Shown piece after piece: positions 5,771 to 10,808 of a stretch of 10,808 bases of DNA (the first letter of the stretch is position 1; the number at the start of each line of letters is the position of its first letter). Source of the DNA: Baffinella frigidus (lineage: Eukaryota; Cryptophyceae; Cryptomonadales; Baffinellaceae); the NCBI GenBank assembly GCA_026770585.1, contig MU647001.1, positions 173,947 through 184,754 on the forward strand. The letters are read 5' to 3'. The translations under genes and the position numbers were made by a program. A model generated the notes under the pieces. It worked only from the letters and a program-made list of their open reading frames with translations. It did no database searches and was not told where the DNA came from.

Positions 5771-5933
5771 CAGCCTCGAGGGCGGCCCGGCTCTAACATC
5801 GATGGTGTGCCCCGGCTCTGACATTGGTGTGTTGGTGGTGCCGAAATGATGGCAAATTGAGAAAATTGCCGCCGGAATGATGGCGAACCTAAACCTTAAC
5901 CTGAAAGTAGACGCAGCCCTCGATCGGGGGGGT
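5771..5933. repeat. Spacer between 14-bp arrays
   Basis: Holds CACAGCCTCGAG, GGCTCTAACATCG and CCGAAATGATGGC, all also found elsewhere in the window, plus the GACGCAGCCCTCGAT part of module T at 5910-5924 ending in a G run. No gene seen. Confidence 0.5.
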
Positions 5934-6043
5934 CGACTGAACCATCTCTACTGAACCATCTCTACTGAACCATCTCTACTGAACCATATCTACTGAACCA
6001 TATCTACTGAACCATCTCTACTGAACCATCTCTACTGAACCAC
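5934..6043 (+). repeat. 14-bp minisatellite array
   Basis: Eight units at 14-bp spacing (5934 to 6032), again preceded by the GACGCAGCCCTCGAT block and a G run. Confidence 0.92.
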
Positions 6044-6133
6044 AGCCTCGAGCTCTGACATCGATGTGGTGCAGACGCAGCCCTCGATCCCGCCGCGGGT
6101 GAGCGGCTCTATCAGGCGTAAGGGGTCCAGCAG

Positions 6134-6176
6134 GGGGGAGGACCACCGCGCGATGACCCTCTTGGAGTCGGTCTGT
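6134..6176 (+). other. Exon-like module K1
   Basis: After AG at 6132-6133, the frame reads GEDHRAMTLLES then GTCTGT (6171). It lacks an 8-bp GCAGTCTC present in K3-K6. The frame stays open after it, as VCPTYHARWEAG. Across all six K copies the MTLLES codons differ only silently. Confidence 0.35.
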
Positions 6177-6310
6177 CCCACCTACCACGCCAGATGGGAG
6201 GCGGGGGTTGAATTTTTCAAAACACCACAGGATGTGTTCTTTGACTTTTGAAAACCACTGCCTTGAGGGGGAATTGACTTTTGGCAACCCCCTCCAAGAG
6301 TCTGGCGTGG

Positions 6311-6360
6311 TACTGCAAAACCACAGGGGGCTTCTCAAATTCTTGAACACGGCACTAAAA
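6311..6360 (+). repeat. Repeat L, copy 1
   Basis: TACTGCAAA.CCACAGGGG followed by CTTCTCAAATTCTTG and CACTAAAA. The second copy is at 7523-7572, and its first 30 bp are also present in reverse at 7681-7711. It precedes module K2 here and follows module K6 there. Confidence 0.8.
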
Positions 6361-6377
6361 AGGTCTATCATATATAG

Positions 6378-6420
6378 GGGGGAGGACCCCCGCACGATGA
6401 CCCTCTTGGAGTCGGTACGT
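6378..6420 (+). other. Exon-like module K2 with GTACGT donor
   Basis: Reads GEDPRTMTLLES and ends at GTACGT (6415-6420). Unspliced, the frame closes at TGA directly after. The interval 6415-6456 is 42 nt, from GT to AG, and ends in CCCTAAACCCTAG. Confidence 0.4.
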
Positions 6421-6456
6421 TGAAATGCCCGAGAAACCCTGAACCCTAAACCCTAG

Positions 6457-6507
6457 GGGGATGCGCAGTCTCGCCACCGCGGGATGACCCTCTTGGAGTC
6501 GGTATGT
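6457..6507 (+). other. Exon-like module K3, 45 nt
   Basis: A 45-nt block (6457-6501) between CCCTAG and GTATGT, phase 0 at both ends, reading GDAQSRHRGMTLLES. Unspliced, a TGA follows at once. The next interval, 6502-6552, is 51 nt from GT to AG. Confidence 0.42.
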
Positions 6508-6552
6508 TGAAATGCCCGAGAAACCCGAGAAACCCTGAACCCTAAACCCTAG

Positions 6553-6603
6553 GGGGGTGAGCAGTCTCACCACCGCACGATGACCCTCCTCGAGTCGGTG
6601 TGT
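6553..6603 (+). other. Exon-like module K4, 45 nt
   Basis: A 45-nt block (6553-6597) between CCCTAG and GTGTGT, phase 0 at both ends, reading GGEQSHHRTMTLLES. It has CTC for the second Leu where the other copies have TTG or TTA, and GTG after Ser, both silent. It shows the most codon change with no change in MTLLES. Confidence 0.42.
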
Positions 6604-6630
6604 TTTGGGTAAGGGGTTTGAATCTCAATC

Positions 6631-6751
6631 GAAGCTTTCTAGAAAGAGTTTCTCCCAACGAAATCTACCGCACCGTTTGATCTTACTAGCAACAGTAAAG
6701 CGTGTGTCTAGTAAATTCCGTTGGCGAGAAACCTGTTTTAGAAAGGCGTTT
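6631..6751. mobile_element. Imperfect inverted-repeat element, ~120 bp
   Basis: Arms of about 40 bp, 6631-6668 and 6710-6751, share CTTTCTA, GTTTCTC and CCAACG in mirrored order with small gaps. The centre is a perfect TTACT/AGTAA hairpin (6683-6698). It may be a decayed MITE. No second copy is visible in this window. Confidence 0.55.
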
Positions 6752-6771
6752 CTGAGATGAGGGTTAGGCGT

Positions 6772-6892
6772 TACAGGGCTACCTCGCCCACAAGAAACCG
6801 TACCCTCCTAGGACCCTACAGCAGGACCATGCCTATGGCCCTACGGTGGTCCTAGGGGGGGTGCGGTTTCTTATGAGCGAGGTACCCCTGTA
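6772..6892. mobile_element. MITE-like element with TACAGGG ends
   Basis: Ends of about 45 bp are reverse complements with few mismatches, sharing TACCTCGC, AAGAAACCG and CCTAGGACC. Total 121 bp. The middle has CCATGCCTATGG. No clear target duplication. A half-copy is at 8334-8412. Confidence 0.8.
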
Positions 6893-6895
6893 GGG

Positions 6896-6954
6896 CCAGC
6901 CGCGGCTGAAGGAGACCCACAGCCTGGGGCGCAGCACGATCAGACGGGGAGGGT
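6896..6954 (+). other. Module T, + strand copy
   Basis: Reads AAAEGDPQPGAQHDQTG in the same frame as the 3850-3927 copy, and again leads straight into a 14-bp array. It begins four bases after the end of the TACAGGG element. Confidence 0.3.
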
Positions 6955-7088
6955 CTACTGAACCATCTCTACTGAACCATCTCTACTGAACCATCTCTAC
7001 TGAACCATCTCTACTGAACCATCTCTACTGAACCGTCTCTACTGAACCATCTCTACTGAACCGTCTCTACTGAACCATCTCTACGAAC
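6955..7088 (+). repeat. 14-bp minisatellite array, longest
   Basis: Nine full units from 6955 to 7080 plus a tenth that begins CTACGAAC. Two more units are at 7173-7200. Confidence 0.92.
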
Positions 7089-7095
7089 CCCCGCG

Positions 7096-7157
7096 AGCAG
7101 TCTGGCGTGGTAGATTGCTTCGGCGGGGGGGGTCTACTCCCAGGGGGGAGGAGCAGA
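7096..7157 (+). repeat. Repeat V, first of two ~61-bp copies
   Basis: AGCAGTCTGGCGTGG, TAGATTGCTTCGGCGG, a G run, GGTCTA, then CAGGGGGGAGGAGCAG. The second copy is at 7417-7477, where it runs directly into module K6. The start TCTGGCGTGG also occurs at 6301. Confidence 0.82.
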
Positions 7158-7207
7158 CCGAGCACTCGATCTCTACTGAACCATCTCTACTGAACCACAC
7201 CTGAGAA

Positions 7208-7256
7208 ATGAGAGCAGTCTCTCCACCGCGCAATGACCCTCTTGGAGTCAGTCTGT
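7208..7256 (+). other. Exon-like module K5
   Basis: Reads EQSLHRAMTLLES, then GTCTGT at 7251. Ser is TCA rather than TCG (silent). No clear AG at the expected start; it follows a 14-bp satellite fragment. The frame then closes at TAG after VCFGI. Confidence 0.35.
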
Positions 7257-7308
7257 TTCGGGATATAGGGCTTAGGGGTCGCCACGCCAGAGTCCTGGAA
7301 GCGGTCTT

Positions 7309-7357
7309 CAAAAGTCGATTCCCCCAAAAGTCAATTCCCCCAAAAGTCAATTCCCCC
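7309..7357 (+). repeat. 16-bp tandem repeat, three units
   Basis: CAAAAGTCAATTCCCC three times at exact spacing (7309, 7325, 7341; the first unit has CGATT). The reverse complement of its core, GAATTGACTTTTGG, occurs at 6271-6284. Confidence 0.85.
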
Positions 7358-7464
7358 GCAGCGCAGCGGTCTTCAAAAGTCACATGGACGCCCGGAAAGA
7401 GCCGCACCCCCTCGAGAGCAGTCTGGCGTGGTAGATTGCTTCGGCGGGGGGGGTCTATTGCCAG

Positions 7465-7516
7465 GGGGGAGGAGCAGCCTCTCCACCGCGCAATGACCCT
7501 CTTAGAATCGGTCTGT
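7465..7516 (+). other. Exon-like module K6
   Basis: After AG at 7463-7464 a frame reads EEQPLHRAMTLLES then GTCTGT (7511). Leu is TTA and Glu is GAA, both silent changes relative to the other copies. The open frame continues VCSTYCKATGDF into repeat L. Confidence 0.38.
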
Positions 7517-7521
7517 TCCAC

Positions 7522-7711
7522 CTACTGCAAAGCCACAGGGGACTTCTCAAATTCTTGGACACGACACTAAAACTATGTGTAGGTTACCTTTTGACGAATT
7601 TTGGTCACGTCCTTGGGGTGGAAATTGCCTTTTGAGGGGGAAATGGCTCCAAAGTAGGCGACAGGATCCTGTCGCCTACTTTTTGAGACTTCCCCTGTGG
7701 CTTTGCAGTAG
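7522..7711. mobile_element. Inverted-repeat unit around a perfect palindrome
   Basis: 7522-7551 and 7681-7711 are inverted copies of CTACTGCAAAGCCACAGGGG plus about ten bases, with two or three mismatches. The left one is part of repeat L. The right one abuts the palindrome at 7651-7682. Probably a foldback element or product of an inverted duplication. Confidence 0.65.
7651..7682. repeat. Perfect 32-bp palindrome, no spacer
   Basis: AAAGTAGGCGACAGGA is followed immediately by its exact reverse complement, centred between 7666 and 7667 on GGATCC. Confidence 0.95.
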
Positions 7712-7842
7712 ACACAGCGGGCTACGAAGGGATTTTCTGCTCAGATTTTAAGCCGTTTACCGTTACCGTGTCGTATGTCCCTACTTGTGGCCTGCTGTAG
7801 GGTCCTGTGTCGTATTGCTTGAGGGTTACGAGGATGGATTCG

Positions 7843-7859
7843 CGGTGGCTCAGCCACCG
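7843..7859. repeat. 17-bp palindromic hairpin CGGTGGCT/AGCCACCG
   Basis: Perfect 8-bp arms around a single C. A second copy at 8041-8057 has one change (CCATCG), and both are preceded by GATTC and followed by AAACTC. Confidence 0.85.
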
Positions 7860-7945
7860 AAACTCGGGCATTTCCTGCCCAAAATCGGAAACTCGGGCAT
7901 TTCCTGCCCAAAATCGGAAACTCGGGCATTTCCTGCCCAAAATCC
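7859..7945 (+). repeat. 29-bp tandem repeat, three hairpin units
   Basis: Units start at 7859, 7888 and 7917, each with GGGCA-TTTCC-TGCCC, a 5-bp stem. The third unit passes directly into the 20-bp inverted repeat. Confidence 0.9.
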
Positions 7946-8100
7946 CTTCGTAGCCCGCTTTGAGGGTGGGGGACAACCCCAACCCCCAACCTCCAAACCC
8001 CTACACCAAGCGTTCTCCTACGGATATCCTAACCGATTCTCGGTGGCTCAGCCATCGAAACTCCCTCCGTAGCCCGATGTGTGGTCCACACGGTAGAACT

Positions 8101-8143
8101 TTTCATCAAAAGTCAACTCGAAACCTTTCATCAAAAGTCAACT
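8101..8143 (+). repeat. Two diverged units of the 25-bp minisatellite
   Basis: TTTCATCAAAAGTCAACT at 8101 and 8126, spacing exactly 25 bp. The unit matches the 4005-4665 satellite apart from CATCAAAA replacing GTACCAAA. Confidence 0.75.
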
Positions 8144-8333
8144 TGCCCGACGCTTTTAACGTTGAGGCCTTATCTGGTGCAAATGTGGTCACGTTCTACG
8201 CTAAATCTAGCTTAGTCAAAACTTTCGTAGTCCACCGAGTGGTTGATTGAAAGAAATTGAAAGACAAAGTCGCTTTACGATTTCATGTGGGAACAGATTG
8301 AAGTTAAGTCACCTTTGAACTGCACTCCACTCA
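8144..8333. other. Low-repeat stretch, no gene recognised
   Basis: A + frame (7960-8250) is open to a TGA after HRVVD, but it starts in unrelated repeat and shows no domain. I cannot support a gene here. Confidence 0.4.
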
Positions 8334-8412
8334 CCCTACAGTAGACCTATGCCTAGGGCCCTATGGTGGTCCTAGGGGGGTGGCGGTTTCTTATGAGCGA
8401 GGTACCCCTGTA
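8334..8412 (+). mobile_element. Half-copy of the TACAGGG element
   Basis: Matches 6813-6892, the middle and right arm, including GGTGGTCCTAGGGGGG and GGTTTCTTATGAGCGAGG. The left arm is missing, so the copy is truncated near the internal CCCTACAG. Confidence 0.82.
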
Positions 8413-8447
8413 GCTCCGGTATCCCGGGCACGGGCCACAAACACACA

Positions 8448-8492
8448 GCGGGCTACGAAGGGATTTTCGGGCGCTGAGAGCCCGAGTTTCCG
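8448..8492 (-). repeat. Inverted copy of the 7913-7958 hairpin block
   Basis: Reverse complement of 7913-7958. The outer bases match, while the hairpin is GGGC-GCTGAGA-GCCC here and GGGCA-TTTCC-TGCCC there: different loop, pairing kept. Confidence 0.7.
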
Positions 8493-8819
8493 GTACCTTA
8501 TCCGTAGGAACCCCCCTATGCCCCTACGAGTTGCCTACTGTAGGATCCTAGGTCTAATCGGTTAGGGGTAATTCAAAATCTCTTTGAAGTCCCCTGTGTG
8601 GCCTGCTCTTATCCGGGGAAACCTGTCTTTGAGTACCAACCCCAAACCCGTACACCGCTATCTTAGGCTTCCGACGCCGAAGATAAGGGTGCGTATGCTA
8701 TTTTAGGCATCAAATGATGCTATCTTACGCCTTGTCATCAGGACAGATTCTGGTATGCTCCAAGATGACATCCCAAACCCGTATCCCGCAGTGCTGTTCT
8801 GGAGTATCCGCAACTGTGT

Positions 8820-8869
8820 GGTTCCGGAGAATTCACCCCGAATCCCCTCCACCAGGGATCTCCGGAACC
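8820..8869. repeat. 11-bp inverted repeat
   Basis: GGTTCCGGAGA at 8820-8830 and TCTCCGGAACC at 8859-8869, a perfect stem with a 28-nt loop, inside the 500-bp element. Confidence 0.8.
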
Positions 8870-8870
8870 A

Positions 8871-8912
8871 ATCCCAAACCCGTACAACAGGCGAGGTTGC
8901 TGGGGCTCGAGG
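8871..8912 (+). repeat. Repeat P, shared start of module Q
   Basis: AATCCCAAACCCGTACAACAG then GCGAGG and CTGGGGCTCG, repeated at 9183-9222. In both, AG is followed by a frame reading ARxLGL. Here it continues EESRVPVPGNWS rather than as module Q. Confidence 0.75.
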
Positions 8913-9202
8913 AATCCCGAGTGCCAGTTCCCGGGAATTGGAGCCATTTGCTATCTGAGAGGTAGTTATCGGCTACTTTTGGCGTCAGCCCCCCATGAAA
9001 TCCGGGGAAATGACTTTTGCGATTGCTCCCTGTCCGATCGTGGGTAGACGCCATACCAGAATCTGTCCTGATGAAAAGGCGTGAGATAGCTTCATTTGAT
9101 GCCTGAAATAGCATATACACCCTTACCTTCCGCGTGGGGAGCCTAAGATAGCGGGACAGATTCTGTCTTGGTCCGAAATTAAATCCCAAACCCGTACAAC
9201 AG

Positions 9203-9288
9203 GCGAGGTCTCTGGGGCTCGCGGAAGCTGACATTTCGAACAAAGGCCCGGACTTGGCTGATAAGAAGACCGCACAGTCCCAGTGAGT
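9203..9288 (+). other. Exon-like module Q1 with GTGAGT donor
   Basis: After ACAACAG (AG at 9201-9202) one frame reads ARSLGLA and then EADISNKGPDLADKKTAQS, ending CA before GTGAGT at 9283-9288. The 80-nt block is phase 0 in and phase 2 out. Compared with Q2, the changes are Lys/Arg, Leu/Met, Gln/Lys, AAG/AAA (silent) and GCA/GCG (silent), with the frame and donor kept. The peptide is charged and hydrophilic with no domain I recognise. The donor is followed within 25 bp by AT-rich satellite. Confidence 0.45.
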
Positions 9289-9311
9289 CCCGAACCGTGA
9301 CACCCTACAAC

Positions 9312-9562
9312 AAAAATGATAAATGATAAATGATGAACATAAATTATAAATAAACGAGGGATGAATAAATGATAGATTGTAGTGATGAATAAATGATAGA
9401 ATGGTAAATGATAGATACACACTACACAATAGATGATAAATGATAAATGATGATAAATGATAGGTAATAATAAATAAATGATGGAATGATAAATGATGAA
9501 TAAGTTATAGAATGATACATGATAGATACTCACCACACAATAGATGATGAATGATAGAAGAT
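9312..9562. repeat. AT-rich satellite (ATAAATGATG type)
   Basis: Irregular repeats of GATAAAT, GATGAATAAAT and GATAGAT. Stop codons are dense on the + strand. The minus strand is open for long stretches only because the satellite lacks stops there. Confidence 0.85.
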
Positions 9563-9573
9563 GAACCCTGCGA

Positions 9574-9829
9574 GAAGCTGACATTTCGAACAGAGGCCCG
9601 GACATGGCTGATAAGAAAACCGCGCAGTCCAAGTGAGTCCCCTCAGCGATAAATGATAAATGGTGATAAATGGTGATAAATGTTGATTAATGATGATAAA
9701 ACCCCAAAACTCAAATCCTAAACCCTCCGCTATTCCAGGTTCCACAGCGGATGGGATGCCTTGACAGCGGACATGGCAGGGCGCCTGGGCTTCGACCCTG
9801 AACCCTACACCCCACACCTCACAACCTGA
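9574..9829 (+). CDS. Candidate two-exon gene fragment, modules Q2 and R1
   Basis: Exon 1 (to 9632) reads EADISNRGPDMADKKTAQS and ends AA before GTGAGT at 9633-9638. The interval 9633-9738 is 106 nt, GT to AG, ends CTATTCCAG and contains AT-rich satellite. Exon 2 starts G TTC CAC, so joining gives an AAG codon and keeps frame, continuing FHSGWDALTADMAGRLGFDP. Reading then runs into telomere-like CCCTACACCCC sequence and stops at TGA 9827-9829. Both halves show conservative and silent differences from their other copies. The start is not in view, and no protein family is recognised. It may be the 3' end of a real gene, or an exon pair carried along with satellite. Confidence 0.33.
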
Positions 9830-9975
9830 ACAATAAATAATAATTGATAAATGGCAACCCTAAACAACAAATAACACATAATCAATAATAAACCTGAACA
9901 ATAAATAACAAATAATCAATAATAACCCTAAACAATAAATAAATAATAAATAATAATAAATAAATAATAAACCCT
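9829..9975. repeat. AT-rich satellite (AATAAATAATAA type)
   Basis: Mixed AATAAATAATAA, CAACAAATAAC and CCCTAAACAATAAAT units; telomere-like CCCTAAA is embedded. Equivalent tracts lie before each module R, at 10082-10232, 10340-10488 and 10612-10713. Confidence 0.85.
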
Positions 9976-9985
9976 GACGGTACTC

Positions 9986-10052
9986 CAGGTTTCATCACGG
10001 GTGGAATTCGTTCAAAGCGGACGTGGCGAGCCGCCTGGGCATCGACCCTGAA
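9986..10052 (+). other. Exon-like module R2
   Basis: TACTCCAG then G and FHHGWNSFKADVASRLGIDP. It differs from R1 by silent TTT/TTC, CAT/CAC and GGG/GGA and by conservative V/M and I/F. After GAA it runs into CCTTACACCCTACACCCC. Confidence 0.42.
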
Positions 10053-10242
10053 CCTTACACCCTACACCCCACACCTCACAACCTGAACAATAAATAATAA
10101 TTGATAAATGGCAACCCTAAACAACAAATAACACATAATCAATAATAAACCTGAACAATAAATAACAAATAATCAATAATAACCCTAAACAATAAATAAA
10201 TAATAAATAATAATAAATAAATAATAAACCCTGACGGTACTC

Positions 10243-10309
10243 CAGGTTTCATCACGGGTGGAATTCGTTCAAAGCGGACGTGGCGAGCCGCCTGGGCATC
10301 GACCCTGAA
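10243..10309 (+). other. Exon-like module R3
   Basis: Appears identical to R2, as part of the 257-bp tandem duplication. The open frame runs on through telomere-like units to TAA. Confidence 0.42.
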
Positions 10310-10495
10310 CCTTACACCCTACACCCCACACCTCACGCCCTAAACAATAAAATAATGAATAATAAATAATAAATGATAAATGATAAATAATAAACCCTAG
10401 ACGATATGCCAGGATAACAAACTAAATCAACAATGAATAATGAATAATGAATAACAATAAATGATAAATAGATAATAAACCCTAACCCCCTCTGG

Positions 10496-10559
10496 CAGGT
10501 TTCATCATGGGTGGAATTCGTTCCAAGGCGGATGTGGCCGCCTGGGCATCGACCCTGAA
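10496..10559 (+). other. Exon-like module R4, diverged
   Basis: TCTGGCAG then FHHGWNSFQGGCGRLGIDP. The middle is 3 bp shorter: small insertions and deletions change six or so residues but restore the frame at RLGIDP. His is CAT rather than CAC (silent). Confidence 0.4.
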
Positions 10560-10727
10560 CCCTGAACCCCACACCCCCATACCCCCACACCCCATACCTC
10601 ACGCCCTAAACAACAAATAATAAATAATAAATGATAGCCCTACACAACAAATAACAAATATTCAATAATAACCCTAAACAATAAATAATAAATAATAATA
10701 AATAAATGATAAACCCTGACGGTACTC

Positions 10728-10808
10728 CAGGTTTCATCACGGGTGGAATTCGTTCAAAGCGGACGTGGCGACCCGCCTGGGCATCGATCCGAACCGGGGC
10801 ATGGTCAA
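10728..10808 (+). other. Exon-like module R5, open to window end
   Basis: TACTCCAG then a frame reading FHHGWNSFKADVATRLGIDP and on through NRGMV to the last base. Unlike R1-R4 it does not turn into telomere-like heptamers after the ATCGA, and it has silent GAT for GAC and CCG for CCT. It is the most likely intact copy; the rest lies beyond the window. Confidence 0.45.

Larger units (their letters stand above)
7717..7958. repeat. Element bounded by perfect 20-bp inverted repeats
   Basis: GCGGGCTACGAAGGGATTTT at 7717-7736 is exactly inverted at 7939-7958, and repeated in direct orientation at 8448-8467. Between the first two lie about 120 bp without repeats and then a 29-bp tandem repeat. No gene is recognised inside. 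Confidence 0.85.
8655..9154. mobile_element. 500-bp element with 103-bp inverted ends
   Basis: 8655-8757 and 9052-9154 are reverse complements without gaps, differing at about ten of 103 positions by my reading. The spacer (8758-9051) has no convincing gene. Each arm holds three diverged copies of GCTATCTTAGGC and the palindrome-like GCATCAAATGATGC. No obvious target duplication. Confidence 0.85.
9811..10324 (+). repeat. 257-bp tandem duplication
   Basis: 9811-10067 and 10068-10324 look identical over the stretches I compared, and a third copy starts at 10325 but diverges after 12 bases. Each unit holds AT-rich satellite, the CGGTACTCCAG acceptor and one module R. High identity means a recent duplication, if not an assembly artefact. 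Confidence 0.85.

Noticed and set aside
7651-7690. Rho-independent terminator (palindrome followed by T's)
   Set aside because: The perfect, loopless 32-bp symmetry is unlike a terminator stem-loop, no bacterial gene precedes it, and the window is eukaryotic in character.
7859-7945. CRISPR array from the 29-bp repeats
   Set aside because: Units are directly adjacent with no unique spacers, only three copies, in a eukaryotic context. The 25-, 21- and 14-bp arrays fail for the same reason.
7960-8250. Plus-strand ORF of 96 residues ending HRVVD
   Set aside because: It begins in C-rich and hairpin repeats, passes through two 25-bp satellite units and has only about 35 residues of unique sequence. 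No recognised motif.
8833-9632. Long minus-strand ORFs of 198 and 169 residues
   Set aside because: They run antisense through ATAAATGATG satellite, which happens to lack stops on that strand, giving low-complexity Tyr/His/Ser/Phe/Ile protein. They also cross the inverted-repeat element and module Q in the wrong frame.

Overview
This window looks like nuclear subtelomeric or heterochromatic DNA of a unicellular eukaryote, probably an alga or other protist. Long stretches are degenerate telomere-type heptamers (CCCTAAA, CCCCAAA, CCCGAAA, CCCTACA), mostly C-rich on the + strand, interleaved with minisatellites, short inverted-repeat elements and AT-rich satellite. I see no bacterial operon, tRNA, rRNA or CRISPR array. 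No uninterrupted ORF looks like a normal protein; the longest ones simply read through satellite. The organism is not identifiable from what I can see.

Layout. 1-190: C-rich telomere-like tract. 190-1494: a ~200-bp repeat (family A) interrupted by two copies of a ~200-bp MITE-like element, one with a 6-bp target duplication and intact empty sites in neighbouring units. 1495-3270: many copies of exon-like module C, separated by a 21-bp minisatellite, CT-rich tracts and CCCTACA/TGTAGGG heptamers. 3270-4970: telomere variants with embedded ~85-bp period repeats, a 25-bp minisatellite and a 14-bp minisatellite. 3870-5430: a large inverted repeat. 5430-7200: 14-bp minisatellite arrays in the opposite orientation, each tied to a conserved block (module T). 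6130-7520: six copies of exon-like module K, two inverted-repeat elements at 6631-6892. 7300-9160: several palindromes and inverted-repeat elements, including a perfect 32-bp palindrome and a 500-bp unit with 103-bp inverted ends. 9200-10808: exon-like modules Q and R set in AT-rich satellite, with a 257-bp tandem duplication.

The most interesting signal is that at least five repeated blocks (A, C, K, Q, R) differ between copies largely by silent changes in one reading frame. Most also carry candidate splice sites: GTAAGT, GTGCGT, GTATGT or GTGAGT at the 3' side, and AG at the 5' side of several copies. The intervening satellites then behave like introns: Q2 to R1 would splice in frame across a 106-nt intron, C2 to C3 across 107 nt, and K2-K3-K4 across 42 and 51 nt of largely telomere-like sequence. 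Either these are exons of unusual genes whose introns are satellite and telomeric repeat, or they are amplified exon debris from real genes elsewhere. The sequence alone does not decide. None of the module peptides matches a family I can name.
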